Source: Limisphaerales bacterium (lineage in GTDB: Bacteria > Verrucomicrobiota > Verrucomicrobiia > Limisphaerales > AAA164-E04). Taken from it: DNA of 39,266 nt. The notes beneath the pieces are model-generated. The model was not told where the DNA came from, did not search any database, and worked only from the letters and a program-made list of their open reading frames with translations. The DNA lies in assembly GCA_024761205.1 (NCBI GenBank), contig JAMASS010000043.1, positions 1 through 39,266 of the forward strand, written 5' to 3'. Of the stretch, positions 32,498 to 39,266 are shown piece after piece. A program made the position numbers and the translations under genes. Each line of letters begins with the position of its first letter. The first letter of the stretch is position 1.

Positions 32498-34759
32498 ATG
32501 AAAGCAAGTAATCCATATTGGCGTGAGCGAGTGGTGGGCCAGATGTCTTCTCAACTGGTGGAAGAGTTGGATCAATTTGAGACCGAGATTGAGCTGAAGA
32601 AACAGGGAAAGATTGATGATCGTGTGTTCGCGGAAACCCGATTGCGTCGGGGTGTCTACGGGCAGCGATACGATAATGGGCGGCGCAACGACGGTCAGAA
32701 GACCCAGAATCTCGGATTTCCTTGCGGGACGATGACCAAAGGGCCGGAAACGGTCTGGGATGCGCCTGGGATGCTGCGAATCAAGATTCCTTACGGCGGA
32801 CTCAACGCGCGGCAGTTGGAAGTGTTGGGTGAGTTAGCGGAAGAGTATTCTGACGGCATCGCTCATGTGACGACTCGCCAGTGCATTCAATTGCACTTCA
32901 TTCATATTGATGACACACCGACGATCATGCGCCGTTTGGCAAGTGTGGGGATCACCACGCGTGAGGCATGTGGGAATTCTGTTCGCAATGTCACCGCTTG
33001 CCCGTTTTCCGGAATCTGTTCCAATGAAGCGTTTGACGTCACGCCCTATGCGCATGCGCTGGCCTACCATCTGCTAGGGCATTCGGATTGCCAGAACTTT
33101 GGTCGCAAGTTCAAACCTGCGTTCTCTGGTTGCAAGGATCAGCCTTGTGGTTTGGTGAAAATGCATGATGTGGGTTACATCGCGACGACCCGTGAAATTA
33201 AAGGCGAGGTGAAGCGCGGCTTCGAGATGTACGTGGGTGGTGGCCTGGGCGCCGTGCCTCGGCAAGCGAAGTTGTTGAGTGACTTCGTTTCTGAGGAGGA
33301 GATTCTGCCGTTAACCCAAGCCGTGGCTCGAGTGTTCAGTCGGTTGGGGGAGAAGAAAAATCGGGGCAAGGCCCGTATCAAGTTTTTGGTCGACAAGTTA
33401 GGGATCGAGGAATTTCGGCGCTTGGTTCATGAAGAGCGTGCAGTAATGGAACATGAAGAGTCCTGGAGCAGCTACTTGAAAGACCTGAAGAGCAAGGTGG
33501 AGATGCCCTTGCACAACGGTGGGTCGGAACTGGTCGCCTCCGATGATCCCGAGTTTTCCAAGTGGCAGAAAACCAATTTCTATCAGCAGAAGCAGGAGGG
33601 CTATGTCGCGATCATCATTTCCCTGCCATTAGGCGATATCACTGCCAATCAATTACGGTCATTGGCTGACATTGCCCGGAAATATACGAATGAAACGATT
33701 CGTTCGACGGTCGAACAGAACATCATTCTGCGTTGGGTTAGCAAGGCGGATGTTGCTGCGGTCTATAAGGATTTGAAAGTCGCCGAGCTCACCATGCCGG
33801 AGGCGGGCACGATTGTTGACGTGACCTCTTGCCCGGGAACCGATACCTGCAAACTGGGAATCTCATCCTCCCGCGGTTTGGCGGCCCAGCTGCGGAATCG
33901 ACTTATGGAAAAGAGCGTGCAGATGGATCAATCGGTCAAGGACTTGGTGATCAAAGTCAGCGGTTGTTTCAACTCTTGCAGCGGACATCATGTGGCCGAT
34001 CTCGGTTTTTATGGCGTGAGCCGGAGCATCAACAAGCATGCAGTTCCTCATTTCCAAGTCATTTTGGGGGGGCAGTGGACGCAGAATGCAGGTGCCTACG
34101 GATTACCGATGGGAGCGATTCCCTCGAAGCGGATTCCCGAAGCGGTCGATCGTTTGACGCAGACCTATCTTGAGAAGCAGGAAAAAGGTGAGTCATTCAA
34201 GGACTTCGTGACACGGGTGGGCAAGGCAGAGATCAAATCAATGATCCAAGATTTGACCACCGTCCCGGCCTACGAGGAAGATCGCTCTTTCTATAGCGAT
34301 TGGGGAGACCCGAGAGAATACACCAAGGAGGATATCGGCGTTGGTGAGTGCGCCGGCGAGGTGGTGACCGCCTTTACACTCGATATGACTGCCGCCGAGC
34401 GGATGCTCTTTGAGGCGCAGTTGAAGCTGGAGAAAAGTGAGTTTCAACCAGCGGCAGATCAGGCCTTTGAAGCCATGGTCACGGCGACCAAAGGCTTGAT
34501 TCGCTTACGACTGCCGAATGTCGGTCGTGATGTTCCGGCTCTAGTGGAGCAGTTTCGGTCCGAGTTTTTTGACACCGAACTGTTCTTTGACCCGTTTGCT
34601 AAGGGTAAGTTTGGGCAGTACTTTCTGGATGCGGCGGCAAATTGCAATCGACAGCATGATCATGACACCGCGCATCGGCAGATTGAGGAGGCCAGCTTGT
34701 TCGTGGAGGCCTGCCACAGCTGCCAGGCTCGGATGTCCGAACAGGTGACTGCTACTTAG
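32498..34759 (+). CDS. Siroheme nitrite/sulfite reductase with C-terminal HEPN-like domain
   Basis: The 753-residue protein contains two ferredoxin-like half-domains and two siroheme-binding repeats typical of assimilatory nitrite/sulfite reductases. TCPFSGIC and GCKDQPCG occur in the first repeat. The catalytic cluster ligands are TSCPGTDTC (about residue 445, CX5C) and SGCFNSCSGHH (about 489, CX3C), which bridge a [4Fe-4S] cluster to siroheme. It should reduce sulfite to sulfide or nitrite to ammonia; the sequence alone does not decide. After residue 625 there is a 120-residue all-helical domain (FTLDMTAAERMLFEAQLKLEKSEFQPAADQAFEAMVTATKGLIRLR...) resembling HEPN, a fusion I recall from Bacteroidota reductases. 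The frame is open from TTG 32474, but ATG 32498 is the better start. A small unknown gene follows. Confidence 0.88.
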   Translation: MKASNPYWRERVVGQMSSQLVEELDQFETEIELKKQGKIDDRVFAETRLRRGVYGQRYDNGRRNDGQKTQNLGFPCGTMTKGPETVWDAPGMLRIKIPYGGLNARQLEVLGELAEEYSDGIAHVTTRQCIQLHFIHIDDTPTIMRRLASVGITTREACGNSVRNVTACPFSGICSNEAFDVTPYAHALAYHLLGHSDCQNFGRKFKPAFSGCKDQPCGLVKMHDVGYIATTREIKGEVKRGFEMYVGGGLGAVPRQAKLLSDFVSEEEILPLTQAVARVFSRLGEKKNRGKARIKFLVDKLGIEEFRRLVHEERAVMEHEESWSSYLKDLKSKVEMPLHNGGSELVASDDPEFSKWQKTNFYQQKQEGYVAIIISLPLGDITANQLRSLADIARKYTNETIRSTVEQNIILRWVSKADVAAVYKDLKVAELTMPEAGTIVDVTSCPGTDTCKLGISSSRGLAAQLRNRLMEKSVQMDQSVKDLVIKVSGCFNSCSGHHVADLGFYGVSRSINKHAVPHFQVILGGQWTQNAGAYGLPMGAIPSKRIPEAVDRLTQTYLEKQEKGESFKDFVTRVGKAEIKSMIQDLTTVPAYEEDRSFYSDWGDPREYTKEDIGVGECAGEVVTAFTLDMTAAERMLFEAQLKLEKSEFQPAADQAFEAMVTATKGLIRLRLPNVGRDVPALVEQFRSEFFDTELFFDPFAKGKFGQYFLDAAANCNRQHDHDTAHRQIEEASLFVEACHSCQARMSEQVTAT

Positions 34760-34948
34760 CGAAGTGGGGCCGAGGGCGTGGTTCATATCCAAATCCGAAC
34801 GCCCCGCCTTCCGAGGGATGGAAGGTCAAGGTCTTTAGTGAAGTTTCCGGGACGGTGAATGGCTGATCCCATACCTAAAACGTGTTACCGAATAAGCTAC
34901 TCGTTTCGAAGTCAGCAACGGGTACGCTCTCGAAATAAAATACTTTAA

Positions 34949-35512
34949 ATGTCTGGTTTTGTTGATCTTCAGCACGTGAACGTGAAGTTCTTTCTCGAGG
35001 ATGCCCATGCCATTAAACTTGAGGATGCGATCAATGTGTTTCACTCGTGGATTCAAGATCAAAAGCTTGATGACTTACTTATCGATGTTGCGGATTATCG
35101 CCATGTGCCCTCTGGCCCGGGAGTGATCCTGATTGGCCACAATGCGCAATACTCCTTTGACAATGCCGAGAGTCAGCTTGGTGTGCTTTACAATCGGAAG
35201 ACACCCGTCGAGGCAAAGGGCGCCGAGCAGATTGCCCAAGCGATTCGTATGGCTCTGGATGTCTGCCGCCTTTTGGCCAAGGAAGAGGTGTTTGTGAATA
35301 CGTTCAAGATCGCGACAGACCGGCTGCAGTTCATTGTGAACGATCGCTTGTTGGGACCTAACAATCAGGAGACCTACGATCGTCTGTTGCCCCAGTTCGA
35401 CGCCGCTTTGGCGGATGTCTTTGGCGAGAAAGATTTTCAATTTGAGCGTGCCTCGGAGCCTCGTAAGCGGTTGACCGTCACCGTCCAGGTGCTCCAGGGT
35501 TTTACGGTCTGA
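34949..35512 (+). CDS. Conserved hypothetical protein downstream of the reductase
   Basis: The 187-residue soluble protein begins FVDLQHVNVKFFLEDAHAIKLEDAINVFHSWIQDQKLDDLLIDVADYRHVPSGPGVILIGHNAQYSFDNAES. It ends with a domain containing RLQFIVNDRLLGPNNQETYDRLLPQFDAALADVFG. It has no signal peptide, membrane segment or cysteine cluster; the only cysteine is in LDVCRLL. I recall similar proteins of unknown function in several phyla but cannot name a domain. It lies 190 bp after the siroheme reductase on the same strand, probably with its own promoter. The link to sulfur or nitrogen assimilation is contextual only. The gene looks intact, and its start has no clear Shine-Dalgarno. Confidence 0.75.
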   Translation: MSGFVDLQHVNVKFFLEDAHAIKLEDAINVFHSWIQDQKLDDLLIDVADYRHVPSGPGVILIGHNAQYSFDNAESQLGVLYNRKTPVEAKGAEQIAQAIRMALDVCRLLAKEEVFVNTFKIATDRLQFIVNDRLLGPNNQETYDRLLPQFDAALADVFGEKDFQFERASEPRKRLTVTVQVLQGFTV

Positions 35513-35542
35513 CAGGAACGAAGGGGGCCGCCCCACCTGAGT

Positions 35543-35611
35543 GCGGACACTCCTGTTCGCGTGTTTTCCGCCACCGACAAAGCTTGGCTAGATCGACGCC
35601 CGCGTCTGATC
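35543..35611. repeat. Palindromic intergenic repeats (two units)
   Basis: GCGGACACTCCTGTTCGC at 35543-35560 is the same near-palindrome as the pair at 24179-24244. GATCGACGCCCGCGTCTGATC at 35591-35611 is a second, different near-perfect palindrome with one bulged T. Both lie between the unknown gene and the TAXI pseudogene. Confidence 0.5.
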
Positions 35612-35623
35612 GTTCTACTCTGT

Positions 35624-35645
35624 CCTGCGCGAAAGCAGGCTTTTT
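35624..35645 (+). terminator. Intrinsic terminator
   Basis: CCTGC at 35624-35628 pairs with GCAGG at 35635-35639 around a GCGAAA loop. A T-run follows at 35641-35645. It lies about 110 bp after the unknown gene's stop and probably ends the reductase-side transcripts. Confidence 0.5.
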
Positions 35646-35658
35646 ATCTCCAAAACGT

Positions 35659-35672
35659 AGGATTGTTATCCT
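35659..35672. repeat. Short perfect palindrome AGGAT-TGTT-ATCCT
   Basis: A 5-bp stem with a 4-nt loop lies just after the terminator, within GTAGGATTGTTATCCTGC. It resembles other dispersed intergenic palindromes of this type of genome and may belong to a second repeat family. No coding content is present between 35646 and 35756. Confidence 0.35.
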
Positions 35673-35756
35673 GCGGATTTCGGCTTAGCTAGCGTTCTCG
35701 TGAAGATCGAATGCAAAGCGAGCTTTGTCCGCGCTATCTGGGCCTGAACGCTTCTG

Positions 35757-36971
35757 ATGGGGCTCGTTGCTTGCATCGTCGGTTGTTACTGGATCCGCGA
35801 TTGATTGCCGCGAGAGCTGTCAATAGTGACGGGCGCGAAAGGCGGTCTGTATCACAAATTCGCGATGGACCTGAAAGAAGTCTATGAGCGTCAAACCGGA
35901 CATATGTTGACGGTACGGACTAGTGCCGGGTCCGAAGCTAATGAGAAAGTACTGGTTACGAGCGCGGCGGATTTTGCGATCCTCCAATCCGGGGCGATGC
36001 CCCTGGACAATGTTGCCCTGCTTGGGGCGCTCTATCCAGAGGTGGTTCATGTTGTGGTTCGGAAGGACTAGCCTGCCCACGCGGATTGATTGAGTCGGTA
36101 TGATTTGGGGGACCGCATCATCGAGAAGATGAACGGTTATTTTCGCGAGCTGCTCACCGATCAGAATCTCGATGGAGCCATTGTAACGACGGGGGTGTTC
36201 AATCCGGATATCCGAGTGCTGTTGGATACGGGCCATTTTCGATTGCTTCCGGTTTACGCGGGCGCAGGCGATTGAGTTGCGAAATACGCATATGAGCTCG
36301 TTCACTTTGCCGATGGGGCCTATGTGGGTATCAGCGATCCAATTCTGTCGGAAGATATCCTCGGTCTGGCAACCACGGTGCTTCTGGCCGCCCGGCGCGA
36401 TCTTTCCCCGGTGGTGACTCGGGCGGTGTTGGAGGCGGTATACGAAGGGCGCCTACATTATCGGTTTCCTGCTCTGTTTCTGAAGGACGAGGTCGTCGAA
36501 AAGAGTCTGGGTCCCTTGGCCTACAGAGGCGGAGGTGTTCTTCAAACATCATAGAGTCGATTACCGCGATTAAGGAGTGGCTCTTTGTTTTGGTGGTCGG
36601 AGTTTATTTACTCTGAAATCGGTTTCGGAGATTTGAGAAACGAGAGCAGGCCAAATTGATTCAACGTGAAAAGGACCAACTGGGCGAGATGCTGACGGAG
36701 ACCCTGAAGATTGAAGAGACGCCGGTAAATGTGTCGGATCCAAAGGCACTGGAAAACATGCTCAATGATGTCACCCGGATCAAGCTCAAGGGCTTGCGCC
36801 AGCTGATCTATAAGGATCTTCGGGGGGGACCGGGTCTTTCTGATCTTCTTAACCCAATGCTCAGGGTTAATTGGAAAAATTCAGGCAAAGATCGACCAAG
36901 GCAAAGACAGGTCAAAAGGTACGGCGGGCGGAATCAATACGTCTTCCGAAGATGAGCCGGAAGGATGTTGA
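35757..36971 (+). pseudogene. TAXI-family TRAP transporter receptor, decayed
   Basis: The reading begins with a membrane anchor, GLVACIVGCYWIRD, stopped by a TGA. It continues PRELSIVTGAKGGLYHKFAMDLKEVYERQTGHMLTVRTSAGSEANEKVLVTSAADFAILQSGA, the start of TAXI solute-binding domains (substrate-binding receptors of TRAP transporters). Later blocks in other frames are RIIEKMNGYFRELL, GAIVTTGVFNPDIRVLLDTGHFRLLPV, AYVGISDPILSEDILGLATTVLLAARRDLSPVVTRAVLEAVYEG, a second hydrophobic segment (EWLFVLVVGVYLL), and a charged cytoplasmic tail EREKDQLGEMLTETLKIEE-type. At least five lesions are present. The extreme 3' end overlaps the end of the convergent rpoN gene. No TRAP permease gene is in view. Confidence 0.75.
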
Positions 36972-38388
36972 GATCCGAACGATACTTCGCGACCGTTCTG
37001 CGAGCGATAACGATTTCGTTCTTTGCCAGTCGTTTGACAATCTCTTCGTCGGAAAGGGGCTTGGTCGAATCCTCGTTCCGGACTATGTCATTGATTAGAT
37101 CCTTGACGGTGGTATTTGAGACGCTAGCCCCGGATGCCGTCTGAATCGCCGAAGTGAAGAAATACTTCATCTCGAAAATACCTTGGGGACACTGCATGTA
37201 CTTGCCGGAAACCGCCCGGCTGACAGTCGTTTCGTGAATGCCGACGGCCTTGGCGATTTGCGTCATGGTCATCGGTTTGAGGTGTGCGATCCCCTTCTCG
37301 AAGAACTCGCGCTGCCGTTTGACGATTTCGGTGACGATGTTTGAGATCGTTTGTTGCCGCTGATTGATGCTTTTGATGAGGGATTTGCCCGAGCGGATTT
37401 TCTCACGAATGTATTCCCGAAGATCAGCGGAGCTTTCCGCCTTTGACAGCAAGTCTTTGTAAGTATTGCTGATGCGGAGCCTGGGAAGGTGGTCATTGTT
37501 CGTCGCGATGACGAACTCGTCGTCGTTTTTTGTGACAAAGACCTCAGGAACGACGTATTGCTGATTTTCAGGGCTGAAGCTACTCCCCGAGCGCGGATTG
37601 AGGTGACTGATTCGCTCGGCTGCCTCTTGAACCTCGTCCACCGAGACCCCCATTTGTCGCGCGATTTCCGGCATGCGGCGCTTGCTGAGCTGCTTAAAGC
37701 ATTGATCGAGAATGCGGTACTCAAGGCTTTCGGTTTTATCGTCGCGTTCGAGTTGCTTCATCAAGTGCTCGCGCAGATCCCGAGTCGCGACTCCTGGTGG
37801 GTCGAACGATTGAATGACCTCAAGTACTTTCCGAATGACCTCTGGGTCCATGTTGGTAGAAAAGGTCAGTTCATCGATCGATGCTTTGAGATAGCCTCGG
37901 TCATCGATATTCCCGATCAGGAGATCCGCGACTTGCCACTGTTCCTTCGGGAGTTCTGACATCCTCACTTGTTCACGAAGTGTCTCCTGCAGGGACGTAG
38001 GGGTAACGATGGAGTCCAGCATGGACTGCCGATTCTCCTCGTCATCCGGGTTTGGTCGGGAGGGAAGACTGGTTTGAGAAAAATATTCACGCCATTCCTG
38101 ATCCTCTTGTGTCAGGCGTTCGACCTTTTTTTGCCAGTCATCTACCGGTTCTCCGCTCCCCTTTTCGTCGGTCGGATCCGGGCTCTCCACGGTATCATCC
38201 CACTTGCCCTTGCCATCCATAATGGTCTCGGTTTGTTCTTCGAGAATTGGGTTTTGTTGGAGTTCCTGTTCGACGAGGGCTTGGAGCTCAAGGATCGGCG
38301 CTTGGAGCAGGGCAAGAGACTGCTGCAACTGCGGCGCCAGCATCTGCGACAACGCCATCTTTTGCGATAAGTAAAGTCCCTGTGCCAT
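36934..38388 (-). CDS. rpoN: RNA polymerase sigma-54 factor
   Basis: The 484-residue product has the three sigma-54 regions. The first is the glutamine- and leucine-rich activator-contact region I (LSQKMALSQMLAPQLQQSLALLQAPILELQALVEQELQQNPILEE). An acidic linker follows. The core-binding and DNA-binding region III contains the helix-turn-helix MTMTQIAKAVGIHETTVSRAVSGKYMQCPQGIFEMKYFF and the RpoN box ARRTVAKYR at about 462-470. It directs RNA polymerase to -24/-12 promoters and needs AAA+ activators, none of which is encoded here. The start MAQGLYLSQKMALSQ is canonical. Its last 38 bp overlap the decayed TAXI gene on the opposite strand. Confidence 0.96.
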   Translation of the reverse strand: MAQGLYLSQKMALSQMLAPQLQQSLALLQAPILELQALVEQELQQNPILEEQTETIMDGKGKWDDTVESPDPTDEKGSGEPVDDWQKKVERLTQEDQEWREYFSQTSLPSRPNPDDEENRQSMLDSIVTPTSLQETLREQVRMSELPKEQWQVADLLIGNIDDRGYLKASIDELTFSTNMDPEVIRKVLEVIQSFDPPGVATRDLREHLMKQLERDDKTESLEYRILDQCFKQLSKRRMPEIARQMGVSVDEVQEAAERISHLNPRSGSSFSPENQQYVVPEVFVTKNDDEFVIATNNDHLPRLRISNTYKDLLSKAESSADLREYIREKIRSGKSLIKSINQRQQTISNIVTEIVKRQREFFEKGIAHLKPMTMTQIAKAVGIHETTVSRAVSGKYMQCPQGIFEMKYFFTSAIQTASGASVSNTTVKDLINDIVRNEDSTKPLSDEEIVKRLAKNEIVIARRTVAKYRSDLNILPAHLRKTY

Positions 38389-39137
38389 TGATGCTATAGT
38401 CTAGCCCGAAGTTCCAGATACACAAGCTCGAATACGCGTGATGTTTGCTTGAGGGCGATTTCCAGAGAGTTGACGAGTGATCTAAGGGGGTTATCCAGAC
38501 GCTATAAGATGTTTTCCCATCCTTCGCCGAGGATTGCGTTGTTTGCCCTCGAGATCGGTTCCGCCACCGCCCGCGCGCACGGAGAGCCGCGCCCGACCTT
38601 CTCAGAGTGGGCGGTCGGACAACAGGCCATCGCCCAACAAGTCCAGGCTAGTTGCACGGGCCAAGTGCATGATTCCCCCGGCAGACCCAAGGCCCGCTGG
38701 TCCAGCCTCGAGCGCCCCCCCTCCTCAAACCCCAAGCCCCTGGCCGAGCCCGGAAGAAGGCCATTGCGGCGGCCAGACGCTAGCCATCGAAAAGCAAGAT
38801 TGCCGGCAGGCGCATTCCAAGGGCGGCGGCCGCTCGTCCGCCGCACCGAACGCCGGGCCCACCTCCGGTTCGATTTAGAGATTGGGGGCCGATTTCGCGG
38901 CCCCTTAACCGCAATCGGATGGGCCTGACATCTCTGGGCGCGCATTCCCCCACCCAAGGCAGACCGCGCAGTCCCAAGGACTCGCAAGGCATTGGCGCCG
39001 AGCAGAGGAACCTCGGCCTCCCGGCTCACGGAGCGATTGGAAGGACCAACGAACACGGAGAAACCAGCGGGGCAATTCAACGTTCAGAGCCGTGCAGTGA
39101 TGTTTCGACGCTTTTTCAGCGTCACTGTAAACCGAGG
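38389..39137. other. GC-rich region without a recognisable gene
   Basis: From about 38530 to 39060 the sequence is much more GC-rich than the rest of the window. Stop-free frames exist on both strands (192 codons on minus at 38502-39080), but their translations are rich in Arg, Gly and Pro and match no protein pattern I know. A perfect 7-bp hairpin (GGGGCCG/CGGCCCC) lies at about 38887-38906. I looked for RNase P RNA, tmRNA, SRP RNA and 6S RNA landmarks and found none. A CCCC-rich stretch near 38720-38760 resembles a mutated dispersed repeat. Confidence 0.35.
39095..39127 (-). terminator. Hairpin downstream of the partial minus-strand gene
   Basis: GACGCT (39107-39112) and AGCGTC (39118-39123) form a stem around five T residues on the plus strand (A on the minus strand). 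An outer CAGTGA/TCACTG match at 39095-39100 and 39122-39127 is an alternative pairing. The hairpin lies 10 bp past the stop of the minus-strand gene but lacks a T-run on that strand. Confidence 0.35.
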
Positions 39138-39266
39138 CTATTGTTTCTCGTATTCGCCTTTGCTTGTTTTTTTTAGAACCGTGAAGCCAGCGTTTTTCGC
39201 CTCTGAGATGGAGAGGGGCTTGAGCTTGATTGGAGAATTGAATGTGGAGATCAGTTTCTTTACGGA
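39138..39266 (-). CDS. Hypothetical protein, C-terminal part only (gene runs off the window)
   Basis: A stop-free minus-strand frame enters from the window edge and ends at TAG 39138-39140. Its 42 residues, SVKKLISTFNSPIKLKPLSISEAKNAGFTVLKKTSKGEYEKQ, are lysine-rich with ordinary amino acid balance and read as a genuine C-terminus. I recognise no domain in so short a piece. The hairpin just after the stop supports a transcript end here. Confidence 0.45.
   Translation of the reverse strand, partial: SVKKLISTFNSPIKLKPLSISEAKNAGFTVLKKTSKGEYEKQ

Noticed and set aside
38502-39080. 192-codon minus-strand frame upstream of rpoN
   Set aside because: The translation is Arg-, Gly- and Pro-rich without domain-like blocks, and the other strand is equally open. 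It looks like a by-product of high GC.

Overview
The window is about 39 kb of bacterial chromosome with moderate GC (low to mid 50s percent, by eye). Most genes have weak Shine-Dalgarno sequences, and there are short dispersed palindromes between genes. Gene style and the recognisable families suggest the PVC superphylum, most likely Verrucomicrobiota. This placement is an inference from protein character and was not tested by any search. I saw no rRNA, no convincing tRNA and no CRISPR array.

Layout. 1-3733 is a decayed accessory block: an IS1595-type transposase relic, the N-terminal stub of a D12-class adenine methylase, a broken glycosyltransferase family 9 gene, and a broken gene of unknown function. 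3824-6100 (minus) carries two intact carboxylate-type transporters, AEC and DAACS. 6449-8479 is uvrB and 8832-10391 (minus) is metG. 10392-12907 is a 2.5-kb stretch without a solid gene; it holds two MITE-like inverted-repeat elements and scattered tiny reading frames. 12911-13714 is a PHP-type histidinol phosphatase. It is followed by two decayed secreted-protein genes (minus), then cutA (minus) and aspS (plus), which are divergent. A 17-repeat Sel1 protein (minus) converges on aspS so tightly that the stop codons overlap. 20254-24074 (plus) holds a 1-Cys peroxiredoxin, a GNAT acetyltransferase, and an overlapping pair encoding a RaSEA-like radical SAM protein and a halogenase-like flavoprotein. 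Next come a palindromic repeat, an NfeD-type membrane protease, a terminator, and an AT-rich region with DnaA-box-like sites ahead of dnaA. After dnaA lie an ABC-2-type ATPase without an adjacent permease, a class I aminotransferase (minus), and the clpP-clpX operon (minus). 32498-35512 (plus) has a siroheme nitrite/sulfite reductase fused to a C-terminal HEPN-like domain, followed by a small unknown protein. The window ends with a TAXI-type TRAP receptor pseudogene, rpoN (minus), a GC-rich region I cannot explain, and the 3' end of one more minus-strand gene.

How it fits together. The intact genes are mostly housekeeping: replication initiation (dnaA), excision repair (uvrB), tRNA charging (metG, aspS), ATP-dependent proteolysis (clpPX), sigma-54, and sulfur or nitrogen assimilation. 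Frameshifts and stops fall almost only in accessory genes, at least six of them, while the long core genes read cleanly. That pattern points to genuine gene decay more than to poor sequence quality. The most promising lead for undescribed biology is the translationally overlapping radical SAM/flavoprotein pair. The HEPN-fused reductase with its unknown partner comes second.
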